This document shows positions 18,326 to 27,074 of a stretch of DNA of 64,000 nt, one piece after another. Position 1 is the first letter of the stretch; every line of letters starts with the position of its first letter. The translations under genes and the position numbers were made by a program. Under the pieces are notes generated by a model. The model saw only the letters and a program-made list of their open reading frames with translations, was not told the origin of the DNA and did no database searches. Location of the stretch: the NCBI RefSeq assembly GCF_001653565.1, contig NZ_LYPB01000050.1:124001-188000 (forward strand), written 5' to 3'. This DNA is from Paenibacillus oryzisoli (GTDB lineage Bacteria; Bacillota; Bacilli; Paenibacillales; NBRC-103111).

Positions 18326-18374
18326 AACTATCAGCTCCTCATTATGAATGATTAGATACAAACGAACGAAGGGC

Positions 18375-18399
18375 AGAGAGCCTTTCAAGAAGACTCTCT
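18375..18399. terminator. Hairpin between binding-protein gene and GH26 gene
   Basis: AGAGAGCCTT pairs with AAGACTCTCT around a short loop, with one mismatch or G-U position. The T-run is on the + strand side only, so for the - strand operon it is more likely a 3' stabilising stem after the binding-protein message than a full terminator. Confidence 0.45.
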
Positions 18400-18422
18400 T
18401 TTTGCTGGTTCTTTATGGCTAA

Positions 18423-19967
18423 TTATTTTTTGTTTGCTTTATACCAATCCGTATATTCTTTCACAATCTCGTTGCCACCTTGAGCTCTCCAATTCTTAAC
18501 GAACTCATCGAAATAATCCAATGGCTTCTTGTTATATATAATTTGCGAAGCTGCTTCCATCCACATATTTCCTTCACGTGCTAAATCGGGGAATTTCTTG
18601 ACTGATTTGAAATCGGGAGCACCGAGTAATAAGTTCGGAATACCCTCTTTCTGAGCGATTTGGTAGACTTCATCTAACTTTTCAATCGCTTTATCGCCAA
18701 CTTGCACGCCTAATAGATTCTTATTATATCCGACTAGATTAAAGGAAGATGGACGCCATGGTGATGTTTTATCTGCAACATCCTTCTCGATGTCATAGCT
18801 GATTTTGCCGCCATCCTCTTTCCAAGTGACGCCTTGCAGGCCAAAGTAAACGAACTTCTGACCTTCCTCCGAAATCATCCAGTCCATCATCTTGACAATG
18901 GCGGCCGGATCTTTTGCCTTTTTCGTAATCAAGAATGTATGTCGATACGGCAGCATATGATGACCTGCATTTTCAACACCAGGGGCTTTCGGCGTGGGAA
19001 TTGCAATGACATTTGCGCCTGCATTCGGCTGAGTTTGATTTAACTTGTTCTGCCAATCCCATGCGTTCTCATTCACATGATTCCAAGAACCCACTTGATT
19101 GTTCTGAATCTTTTGTTCCCAGACATTACGCTTCATTGTCAAGAACTCAGGATCAATCAACTTCTCATCCATCATGGTTTTAATATATGCAATCGCTTTT
19201 TTGAAATTCGGGTGTACATAACCAGGTAGAATTTCTCCATTGTATTCATTGTACGTATACGGATTAACACCGAACATCCCGAAAATGTTCTCCATCCAAG
19301 TAAAGTTCTCACGAGCGATAAATGGTATTTCATCCTTCTTTCCATTTCCATTCAAGTCCGTATCGCGAAATGCTCGCAGCATGTTCAAGTACTCGTCAGG
19401 TGTCTTTGGAATTTCTTTAATACCCGCTTTGTCCATCCAATCCTTTCTAACAAAGATGACTCGGCCTGAAGGGGTATTCCCTGAGGGTCCTTCCGGAATT
19501 GCCATAATCTTTCCATTAATGGTCACGCCATCCCAAACAAATTTGGGTATTTGTGCTTTTAAGTTAGGACCGTATTTGTCAATCAAATCATTCAGTGGAA
19601 GAATTTGATCATTCGACATTAGATCGGTATTGATGCCCCAATCCTGAACAAGATCAGGAATGTCACCGCTTGCAAATTTGATGCGAAGTTGATTGGCATA
19701 ATCATTGTGGGGGAGAAACACCCAATCCAGATTCGTATTTGTCTTCTTCATGACATATTGAAATGTCGGGTCATCCTTGATCGTTGTCGGAACCGTGTAG
19801 TTGTTGTCTGTCTCGAATACCCGGATCTTGACTGGTGTTACAGGTGCCTGTGAGACAGCAGCCCCTGATGTTGCCGTTGCTTGTTCCTTGGTCCCGCTTG
19901 TGCATGCAGTTGTCGCTAAAATGGTAGACATGCATACAAAAGCGACCACTCTCTTCGTATTCTTCAT
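18423..19967 (-). CDS. Extracellular sugar-binding lipoprotein (LplA-like) of an ABC transporter
   Basis: This 514-residue solute-binding protein has the signal MKNTKRVVAFVCMSTILATT followed by the lipidated Cys of the lipobox TTAC. Its size and segments such as FASGDIPDLVQDWG and DLNGNGKKDEIPFIARENF fit the long LplA/YtcQ-like binding proteins of Paenibacillus and Bacillus. The Asp/Asn-rich DTDLNGNGKKDEI loop resembles a calcium-binding site. It is the third gene of a permease-permease-binding protein set and precedes the GH26 mannanase gene, so manno-oligosaccharides are a reasonable cargo (inference). Confidence 0.93.
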   Translation of the reverse strand: MKNTKRVVAFVCMSTILATTACTSGTKEQATATSGAAVSQAPVTPVKIRVFETDNNYTVPTTIKDDPTFQYVMKKTNTNLDWVFLPHNDYANQLRIKFASGDIPDLVQDWGINTDLMSNDQILPLNDLIDKYGPNLKAQIPKFVWDGVTINGKIMAIPEGPSGNTPSGRVIFVRKDWMDKAGIKEIPKTPDEYLNMLRAFRDTDLNGNGKKDEIPFIARENFTWMENIFGMFGVNPYTYNEYNGEILPGYVHPNFKKAIAYIKTMMDEKLIDPEFLTMKRNVWEQKIQNNQVGSWNHVNENAWDWQNKLNQTQPNAGANVIAIPTPKAPGVENAGHHMLPYRHTFLITKKAKDPAAIVKMMDWMISEEGQKFVYFGLQGVTWKEDGGKISYDIEKDVADKTSPWRPSSFNLVGYNKNLLGVQVGDKAIEKLDEVYQIAQKEGIPNLLLGAPDFKSVKKFPDLAREGNMWMEAASQIIYNKKPLDYFDEFVKNWRAQGGNEIVKEYTDWYKANKK

Positions 19968-20030
19968 GTTTAACCCTCCCTATATTTTTTAAAGCCATGT
20001 ATGTTAAGGCTTTCGCCCACATCCTGAACC

Positions 20031-20912
20031 TTATTCCTTAACCGATCCTAAAGTAGCGCCTTGGATAAAATATTTTTGAATAAAAGGGTAAATAATGACG
20101 ATCGGCGCTGTCGCTAGTACAATTGTGGCCATCTCAAGTGCTTCTGGAAGCAATGTCATCGCTGCCTCCGAGGAGGTAGCTCCCAATAGATCATTACTCC
20201 TGCCTCTGGATATGAGTGCGTAGACATACAATTGAAGCGTTTGCATAGATTTATCGTTCAAATAAATTAACGGCCCTATATAACTGTTCCAATGACCCAC
20301 TGCATAGAACAGCAGCAGTGTCATGATAATTGGTTTGGACAGAGGGACCACTATATTCCAGACGACCCGGTATTCACCCATGCCATCCACCCTAGCAGCA
20401 TCAAATAGCTCTTCCGGAACAGATCTGAAAAATGTAACACACAGCATCAAGTTAAACGCGCTAATGGCCCCGGGAATGATAACTGACCAAATCGTATTGA
20501 TCATGCCAAAACTTTTCACGACAAGATACATTGGAATCATGGGAGCTTGAAAGATCATCGTGAATATGATAAGCAGAAAAATAGTTTTTCTACCTCGTAA
20601 GTATGATCTAGATAACGGATATGACGTTAGAATGGTCAGAAACATATTTAAGCTGGTACCAATTAATAAAATCTTAATCGTCATCCATAATGCGTTCCAG
20701 AATGAAGCCGTATTAGCAACGATACCAAAGTTTTCCAACGTTACATTGACCGGCCATATTGACACTTTATTCTCAATAATCGCCTGACTCGAGCTGAACG
20801 CACCTGCTATAACATGTAAAATGGGGATCATCGCTGCCAAGCTCACTGCCAACAATAAGATGATATTAAATACATCAAAGCTTTTCTCTCCAATGGAGCC
20901 TCTCAGTTTCAT
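20031..20912 (-). CDS. Carbohydrate ABC transporter permease (LplC/YtcP type)
   Basis: A 293-residue membrane permease with an N-terminal transmembrane helix at about residues 13-35 (FNIILLLAVSLAAMIPILHV). The cytoplasmic ATPase-docking loop reads ELFDAARVDGMGEYRVVWNI followed by VVPLSKP. It ends in YPFIQKYFIQGATLGSVKE, the standard C-terminus of this subfamily. It starts 13 bp after the partner permease gene and is followed by the LplA-like binding protein, the usual LplB-LplC-LplA order. Confidence 0.93.
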   Translation of the reverse strand: MKLRGSIGEKSFDVFNIILLLAVSLAAMIPILHVIAGAFSSSQAIIENKVSIWPVNVTLENFGIVANTASFWNALWMTIKILLIGTSLNMFLTILTSYPLSRSYLRGRKTIFLLIIFTMIFQAPMIPMYLVVKSFGMINTIWSVIIPGAISAFNLMLCVTFFRSVPEELFDAARVDGMGEYRVVWNIVVPLSKPIIMTLLLFYAVGHWNSYIGPLIYLNDKSMQTLQLYVYALISRGRSNDLLGATSSEAAMTLLPEALEMATIVLATAPIVIIYPFIQKYFIQGATLGSVKE

Positions 20913-20925
20913 GTCCTTGTCCCCC

Positions 20926-21894
20926 TTAGTATAGGCCTTCTCCAGTTGTAGACTTACTCACCTTATTGGCTAATACAAGAAGTACGAACCCGATAACTGA
21001 TTTGAAAATTCCAATAGCGGTAGTGAGACTGTACTGACCACTTATAATACCCATACGATACGAATAGGTATCGAGTACATCTCCCACAGGTATTGTCAGA
21101 GGTGTCAAGAAAACGTAAACCTGTTCAAATCCAACATCCATAATATTACCGATTTTCAGCAGCAACAGAATGGATATAGCAGGCAATAAACCAGGTAGTG
21201 TAATATGCAGGAATTGCTTCCAGCGATTTGCACCGTCAATCTTTGCTGCTTCGTACAGAGATGGACTAATTCCCGCTAATGCCGCCAAGAAAATAATAGC
21301 GCTCCATCCCATTTCCTTCCATACGCCAGCACCCACAATTAATGTTCTGAAATATTCTTGTGACTGTAGAATCTGTAGCTTTTCCCCTCCCCAAGCTTGA
21401 ACAAGCTGATTCAGCATGCCGGCTTGCTCGGAGAACATCATATAGGCAAGTCCATAAATGATTGCCCAGGAAAGGAAATGTGGAAGGTACAATACAGTTT
21501 GAATCGTCCTTTTATACAACACCGACTTCAATTCATTCATCAAGACAGCAATCAGAATGGGTGCTGGAAAGGCGAATACAATTTGATACAAGCTGATCAA
21601 GAGCGTATTCTTAATTAACCTTGAAAATTGCGGATACGTAAACAAGTGTTCAAACCATTGAAAACCTACCCATTCGCTTCGCCAGATACCTGCGAAAATG
21701 TTATAATCTTTGAAAGCAATAACGCTTCCAATTAAGGGAACGTAGCGGAATACTAGAAAGAACAGAATACCTGGCAATAGCATAATGTACAACGCTCTGT
21801 TCTTAAGTACAAATGTAAGAAATGAAGCCTCCCGATACGATTTCCTCTCTTGAATTGGCTGATTTACCAATGCAGTTGCATGTACTTGTTTCAT
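20926..21894 (-). CDS. Carbohydrate ABC transporter permease (LplB/YtbP type)
   Basis: This 322-residue permease has a hydrophilic N-terminus, a first helix at about residues 35-58 (ALYIMLLPGILFFLVFRYVP) and the EAA-type loop SLYEAAKIDGANRWKQFLHI followed by TLPGLLP. It is the first gene of the transporter unit, after a 128-bp gap from the response regulator gene that contains a TATACAAT -10-like element. No ATPase subunit gene accompanies it, as is normal for this class. Confidence 0.93.
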   Translation of the reverse strand: MKQVHATALVNQPIQERKSYREASFLTFVLKNRALYIMLLPGILFFLVFRYVPLIGSVIAFKDYNIFAGIWRSEWVGFQWFEHLFTYPQFSRLIKNTLLISLYQIVFAFPAPILIAVLMNELKSVLYKRTIQTVLYLPHFLSWAIIYGLAYMMFSEQAGMLNQLVQAWGGEKLQILQSQEYFRTLIVGAGVWKEMGWSAIIFLAALAGISPSLYEAAKIDGANRWKQFLHITLPGLLPAISILLLLKIGNIMDVGFEQVYVFLTPLTIPVGDVLDTYSYRMGIISGQYSLTTAIGIFKSVIGFVLLVLANKVSKSTTGEGLY

Positions 21895-22022
21895 GTTGGT
21901 ATCACTTGGCGTAGAATCAAAACGATCGCTCCCCTTTCACTTATTGTCTCAATTGTATAGCAAGGGATTCTTGCATACTACCGGACAATAACTTAATTTA
22001 GGGGGGCGATCTTCGGAAACTA

Positions 22023-23090
22023 TTATGCCTTTAATTTACGTTTATACTCCAATGGACTTAATCCATAATGCCTCTTAAACAACGTTGTGAAATGATCTAC
22101 ATCTTCATAACCTACTCGGTCAGCAATTTCATAGATTTTTAAGGCCTCATTTAGGAGAAGATTTCTTGCCTGCTGCATTCGCTCAGCGATGATGTAATTC
22201 CATACCGTCATCTGCGTTTCTTGTTTGAATAGGGTACACATATAAGTCTTATTCATAAAAACAAGATCAGCCAATTCTTGCAGATTTATTTTTTCATTCA
22301 GATGAAAATCAATATAAGCTCTCATCTTTTTAACTAATTTCTTCGTTTGGGAATCTCTGCTCCCCCTTAAAGTTTCCAATATCCGTTGTGAGCCGATTTC
22401 TAAGGTATGAACCGCACATAGGCGGAAGTAATGACGTATATTCATAATCGGTTGCAAATTAACCAAGTCTGGTTCCTTTAAATCGGTAATGTCCAGCGAC
22501 TCCGAAATCTCCAACTGTTCGGTAACGGCTTTCAACCATAAATAGCTCACCGGCCGCAACAAATAATAATTCTTGTCAATCCAAGATTCCAGCAATTCCA
22601 ACGTTTCCACAATTAACATTGGAATTGTTTCATTCGCATTCTGTACATGCTCCAGCCATCGATCAATAAATCTCCTACTTTGTGGCAGGTGATTTACAAT
22701 AATTTGTGCCGCCAATTGCTCTCTCTGAATCTCAAGTCTCCTCTTCGCCTTCTCCAAACCAGCTATCAATTTGGCTTCGCCTATTGGTTTGAGAAGATAC
22801 TCTAGTGCATTAAGCTGGATACTTTGCTTCGCATATTCAAATTCATCGTAGCTGGATACAACAATTGTAGCCATCCATGGATATTTCTCATTAATTTGCT
22901 CAATGAGAGCCAAACCATCCATAACAGGCATCTTAATATCTGTTATGCATACATCAATATAATGATTTTCCAACCACTGAAGTGCTGTCTCGCCATTGGT
23001 TTCGGTGACAACAGACTCACAATAGGGTTCAATTGTCTTAGCAATGCTCCTACGAATTAGCCGAACGTCATCTACGATTAGAACGTGCAT
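22023..23090 (-). CDS. Response regulator, YesN type (receiver plus AraC-type DNA-binding domain)
   Basis: The 355-residue protein starts with a receiver domain: acidic pair in VLIVDDVRLIRR, phospho-acceptor Asp51 in CITDIKMPVMDG, and the conserved Lys in YLLKPIG. A central helical linker leads to a C-terminal AraC-type domain with LNEKINLQELADLVFMNKTY and VGYEDVDHFTTLFKRHYGLS followed by PLEYK. It is separated from the sensor kinase stop by 4 bp, so the two form a two-component system. Its target is probably the transporter operon that begins 128 bp downstream (inference). Confidence 0.94.
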   Translation of the reverse strand: MHVLIVDDVRLIRRSIAKTIEPYCESVVTETNGETALQWLENHYIDVCITDIKMPVMDGLALIEQINEKYPWMATIVVSSYDEFEYAKQSIQLNALEYLLKPIGEAKLIAGLEKAKRRLEIQREQLAAQIIVNHLPQSRRFIDRWLEHVQNANETIPMLIVETLELLESWIDKNYYLLRPVSYLWLKAVTEQLEISESLDITDLKEPDLVNLQPIMNIRHYFRLCAVHTLEIGSQRILETLRGSRDSQTKKLVKKMRAYIDFHLNEKINLQELADLVFMNKTYMCTLFKQETQMTVWNYIIAERMQQARNLLLNEALKIYEIADRVGYEDVDHFTTLFKRHYGLSPLEYKRKLKA

Positions 23091-23094
23091 TTGC

Positions 23095-24897
23095 TCAATC
23101 CTCCTTACTTATTTGCAAAGGAAAGATCATACTGACTTCCGTGCGCCCATTCGAATGTTGCTCTACCGATACACCGGTCTCCTGCTGAGGATAGCGCATA
23201 CGCAGTCGATTATGTACATTACGAAGACCAATTCTCGAACCCTGCTTATAATTTTGTTCTGAATCCACTTTCAGCATTTGCTGTACCGCTGCTAGTTTAC
23301 TCTCTGTGAATCCCATTCCATTATCGATAATACTAATTTTCAGATATGAATCTCCGTATAGTGAACAAATAATCTGAATACGCATGGGTTGGCCCGTTGA
23401 CTCGAACCCATGTTTAATACTGTTCTCAACGATCGGCTGAATGATGGCTTTAATGCACCGTACACGTTTCAATTCGTCAGGGAGCTCGATATGAGATTCA
23501 ATATCATCTGCATATAGGATACCAATAATGCTTAAAAAGTTGCTCAGATGGGCAATCTCTTCCTCAAGCGTAACCACCGTATCCTTATAGTTGGATGTAT
23601 ATCTAAGCATAGACGATAAAGCGATCGTCGTTTCCTTAATTTCTTCATTACCTGACAGATTGGCCAATGAATTGATCGATTCCAGCGCATTATAAAGAAA
23701 GTGCGAATTAATCTGCGATTGCAGGGCGGATAATACCGCCTCCTGCTGCATCACACGACTTTCGGTCAACTGCTGAATATTGCTCTCTAGACTATGCAAA
23801 AGAAGATTATACGCCCTTGCCAGCTCCGCCACTTCGTCTGTCCCCGAAATATCCATGAGTACATTCAATCCCCCGGTACGCGTTGATTTAATTGTTCTTC
23901 TCATCTCCTTTAGCCGCTTAGTAACGGAATCAGAAATAATAATCACGAGAATTAGCGAGATAATCCAACTTCCGATGGCTGTCCACAATGTAACATTTCT
24001 AACGTTATATATGCTCTTGGCCACCTCACGGTACGGGATCGTAACAAGTACTTTCCAAGCCGTATTCTGCAGTGTCTGATATACGACCAGTTGTTCACTG
24101 TCGGAACTGAAAACAGCGCCCTCTCTTGAATGACTGATTTGGGATAATAAAGAGGGATCCAACTGCGTATCGATAATCGAAGGATTCTTATTCGCCACAA
24201 TCGTTCCATGTTCATCGAGGATATAACTCTCGCCTTCTTTACCCAAATTGATTTGCTGTAAAATCTTCTGCGTAGGGATTAATGAAATATCCATCGCTAG
24301 GTAAACGGTTTCAAAGGAGAATTGGAATCGTTGAATGAACGTAAATACAGGCGTCACAACGGGCTTGCCGGTTCCGTTCGTATAATTGGCATTCCGACTT
24401 ACAACCATTTGCTTCTCTCTATTAAAATCTAAATTGAGCAGTGCATGCTCCTCAGCCAATGAATATTCAGAATTTAATATCAGATCATAATCTATTCTTC
24501 CCGTTCGATATACACTTTCATTTCCGTTAAGACTATACATATCGACTGATAAGATTTCTGGATGATACGTAATATAAGGTTCGATATAGCGTGCCTCAAT
24601 CTGTCTGTATACATCAAGCTGATCATAGCGGTTGTCCCGTTCAATCAGCGACCATTCTCGAAATTCTCTACTTCCGGCAATCGTGTAAAAGAAACGTTCA
24701 TTATCCATATAGTATCGACTTAAATTTAAATTAGACTGCTCAATGATTTGATTCGCAAAGCGTTGTACATCCGCTTGAATCGTTTTGGAAGTTTCATGGT
24801 AACTAAAAGTACCGATAACACCGATAATGGCGAAAATAAGGGAGGAGATGAGCAGCACCAATTTCCATTTCAATGACCCTCTTATCTTTTTTAACAT
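23095..24897 (-). CDS. Sensor histidine kinase, YesM type
   Basis: This membrane sensor of 600 residues starts at the ATG at 24897 behind GGGGGAG. It has a transmembrane helix near residues 14-34, an extracellular Cache-like sensor region to about residue 280, a second helix, a HAMP linker and a kinase core. The His box reads QINSHFLYNALESI; the usual residue before the His in this family is Pro, here Ser. The N box is IVENSIKHGFE and the G box IIDNGMGF plus GSRIGLRNVHNRL. It signals to the downstream YesN-type regulator, presumably reporting an extracellular sugar. Confidence 0.94.
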   Translation of the reverse strand: MLKKIRGSLKWKLVLLISSLIFAIIGVIGTFSYHETSKTIQADVQRFANQIIEQSNLNLSRYYMDNERFFYTIAGSREFREWSLIERDNRYDQLDVYRQIEARYIEPYITYHPEILSVDMYSLNGNESVYRTGRIDYDLILNSEYSLAEEHALLNLDFNREKQMVVSRNANYTNGTGKPVVTPVFTFIQRFQFSFETVYLAMDISLIPTQKILQQINLGKEGESYILDEHGTIVANKNPSIIDTQLDPSLLSQISHSREGAVFSSDSEQLVVYQTLQNTAWKVLVTIPYREVAKSIYNVRNVTLWTAIGSWIISLILVIIISDSVTKRLKEMRRTIKSTRTGGLNVLMDISGTDEVAELARAYNLLLHSLESNIQQLTESRVMQQEAVLSALQSQINSHFLYNALESINSLANLSGNEEIKETTIALSSMLRYTSNYKDTVVTLEEEIAHLSNFLSIIGILYADDIESHIELPDELKRVRCIKAIIQPIVENSIKHGFESTGQPMRIQIICSLYGDSYLKISIIDNGMGFTESKLAAVQQMLKVDSEQNYKQGSRIGLRNVHNRLRMRYPQQETGVSVEQHSNGRTEVSMIFPLQISKED

Positions 24898-24949
24898 GCC
24901 ATCTCCCCCTTTTTTTCTAGTATGATTCAAACAATGAATTTTTGCTACC

Positions 24950-25951
24950 CTATTTAATTACCATGACGGCCTTAATGAGTCCTTGACGGAATTCAACAAT
25001 ATCTCCGAAGCTAGACCGCAGCTGTTCCATACTGAATGTATGCGTGACGATGGACATGGGTTTGATAATTCCTTTAACTATCAATTGTTGAATCTCCTCC
25101 CCATCCTGCATCGTCGCATAGAGGCTTCCAATGAAAGTCAGATGTTTGTGTATCAAAGTTTTGGGAGTTAACGTAAAAGCCGTGCCCTCACCAATTGCAA
25201 TCATCACGCCTCCAATCTTCAGCAGAGACTGGGCCAATTCATAGGAGGCTGCTTTCCCAGAGCACTCCAGGACGACGTTGATACCACTTGTCTCCGCCTG
25301 CTCCTTGAATCCCCCCTCTGGGTTATCTGCAGGATGAAAGACAGCCTCCGCCCCCAATGCCGCAGCGGCTTCCAACCGTTCAGGCAGCGGATCAATGGCC
25401 ATTACCCTTGCTCCGAAGCTCTTAGCTAAAGCTACAGCTGCCAGCCCAATTGGCCCACAGCCGATAACGGCCACCAGGTCATCTTGCTTTACTTGAGCCC
25501 GCTTAATGGCCGCATAAGGTGTGCCCCAATTGTCGAAAATCAGGCTTCCTTCCACATAACTAATTGCATCATTAAGTTTCAGACAATTTCTGGCGGGAGC
25601 AACGATTCTTTCGGAAAAACCGTTTCCAATATGGACAATCCCATTAGCGCAGCGCACATAACGCCCCGCCATGCATTCTCCGCAATATCCGCAGCCTTGC
25701 ACGTTATTAATCGTTACCCGATCTCCTACCTTTAGATGATGCACTTGGTCTCCAACAGCGCGGATGCGCCCTGCGACCTCATGTCCTGCAATCATTGCGG
25801 CAGGACTCTTCACTGACCAGTACCATTTATCTGACCCACAAATCCCACAAGCTTGAATGTCGACAAGTACACTATTCTCGGAACTCAGTATAGGATCTTC
25901 TACTTCTACAATTCGTAAATCTTTGGGTCCGAATGCTTGTATTCGCCTCAA
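24950..25951 (-). CDS. Zinc-dependent alcohol/polyol dehydrogenase (MDR family)
   Basis: A medium-chain dehydrogenase of 333 residues. GICGSDKWYW carries the catalytic zinc Cys and AGHEVAG the His; the structural-zinc cysteines lie in VQGCGYCGECMAGRYVRC. The NAD-binding Rossmann motif is VIGCGPIGLAAVALAKSFGA. The TTG at 25951 is preferred because GGGGG precedes it by 9 bases; a GTG at 25966 overlaps that site. It resembles galactitol-1-phosphate or sorbitol dehydrogenases. It lies 24 bp after manA and 52 bp before the sensor kinase gene, in a sugar operon. Confidence 0.9.
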   Translation of the reverse strand: MRRIQAFGPKDLRIVEVEDPILSSENSVLVDIQACGICGSDKWYWSVKSPAAMIAGHEVAGRIRAVGDQVHHLKVGDRVTINNVQGCGYCGECMAGRYVRCANGIVHIGNGFSERIVAPARNCLKLNDAISYVEGSLIFDNWGTPYAAIKRAQVKQDDLVAVIGCGPIGLAAVALAKSFGARVMAIDPLPERLEAAAALGAEAVFHPADNPEGGFKEQAETSGINVVLECSGKAASYELAQSLLKIGGVMIAIGEGTAFTLTPKTLIHKHLTFIGSLYATMQDGEEIQQLIVKGIIKPMSIVTHTFSMEQLRSSFGDIVEFRQGLIKAVMVIK

Positions 25952-25975
25952 GAACTTAACCCCCACGTTACTATT

Positions 25976-27073
25976 TTAGTCAGGCGGATAACATCTGACA
26001 AAACGCAAGCCATGTTCATTACTAATTAGGTGCATGTCTTCAATTTGCGGTGGAAAAAAGAAGCAATCTCCTTGAGTAAGGGTTTCAAATCCTCCCTTCC
26101 ATCTTACCTCACCCATTCCCTCCACAACGATGCCCACGCTATATCCTGGCTGGGGAGGAATAATCGTAGGAGTAGCTGAGACTTCAAGCTCATCCATAGA
26201 AAAGTAAGCACAGCGCTCACGTCCCAATAACTCCTTGCTTCTGCTATCCGGCTGACTTGACAACAGCCGACTCTTTATAAAGCATTTCTCGATGATTTCA
26301 TGTAGTTCATAAGTCTTATAATGGAAACAATCGAACATTTGATCAAATCCTAGACCTTGATGACAAGAGTGATCTTCCAGATGCAACCCCGATGGTGTTA
26401 CGCGTTCAACTCGGATCGTAAAATCGGTAGGCTCTTGAATTTCCATTAGAAAGCATCCAGGTCCAATGGCGTGTGGTATTCCTGCCTCGACCAGTATGAC
26501 CTGACCTTCCTTAATGTCAATTCTATGGAGACAATTGATCATGCCTTCAATATCTTGACGATGGAACAGCGCTTCCCAGTGTTCCCTCGTTACCCACGGC
26601 TTAAAACCTAATAGGACATATGGATTGATACCGTTGATCTGCCTTGTCCCAAGAGCATACCATGCTTCCGTTTTACCAAATGGCGAACCGAAAAGATGCT
26701 CTGCGGTGCTCCTATCCGGATGCACTTGGATCGTAAGCCTTTCGGCGGAATCCAGCAGCTTGACGAGCACTCCTGTGTGAGTGCCGTATCTGCGCACATG
26801 ATCCGTCCCCAACATGCCTTCTGGGTCTGATTGAATCAGGTCAGTCAGGAGAAGCGGTTCCCCTTCTGTCTTCAACCAACTTAAGCCTTCATTCGTCTGC
26901 TTCTCCCTGCCGGGATTGCGCGCCTTGACAACGGAAGCAATCCATTCCTCAGGAAAATGATTATCTTCGGGGATGCCATTTTGTTGCCATTGATTGAGCA
27001 CGGCTCCACCGGTATAGGTTCTCCAAACCCGATTCGACAATAGCTTCCACGGTCTACTTATTTGAAGATTCAA
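25976..27073 (-). CDS. manA: Mannose-6-phosphate isomerase, class I
   Basis: This enzyme converts mannose 6-phosphate to fructose 6-phosphate, channelling mannose into glycolysis. Zinc-site motifs are visible: LTIQVHPDRSTAE, FGKTEAWYALGT and VEAGIPHAIGPG, followed by the cupin stretch FLMEIQEPTDFTIRVER. At 365 residues it is somewhat longer than the Bacillus enzymes of about 315. It begins at a TTG overlapping the end of the GH42 gene, with GGGG nine bases upstream. With the GH26 and GH5 mannanase-like genes it points to mannan use. Confidence 0.9.
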   Translation of the reverse strand: MNLQISRPWKLLSNRVWRTYTGGAVLNQWQQNGIPEDNHFPEEWIASVVKARNPGREKQTNEGLSWLKTEGEPLLLTDLIQSDPEGMLGTDHVRRYGTHTGVLVKLLDSAERLTIQVHPDRSTAEHLFGSPFGKTEAWYALGTRQINGINPYVLLGFKPWVTREHWEALFHRQDIEGMINCLHRIDIKEGQVILVEAGIPHAIGPGCFLMEIQEPTDFTIRVERVTPSGLHLEDHSCHQGLGFDQMFDCFHYKTYELHEIIEKCFIKSRLLSSQPDSRSKELLGRERCAYFSMDELEVSATPTIIPPQPGYSVGIVVEGMGEVRWKGGFETLTQGDCFFFPPQIEDMHLISNEHGLRFVRCYPPD

Positions 27074-27074
27074 T

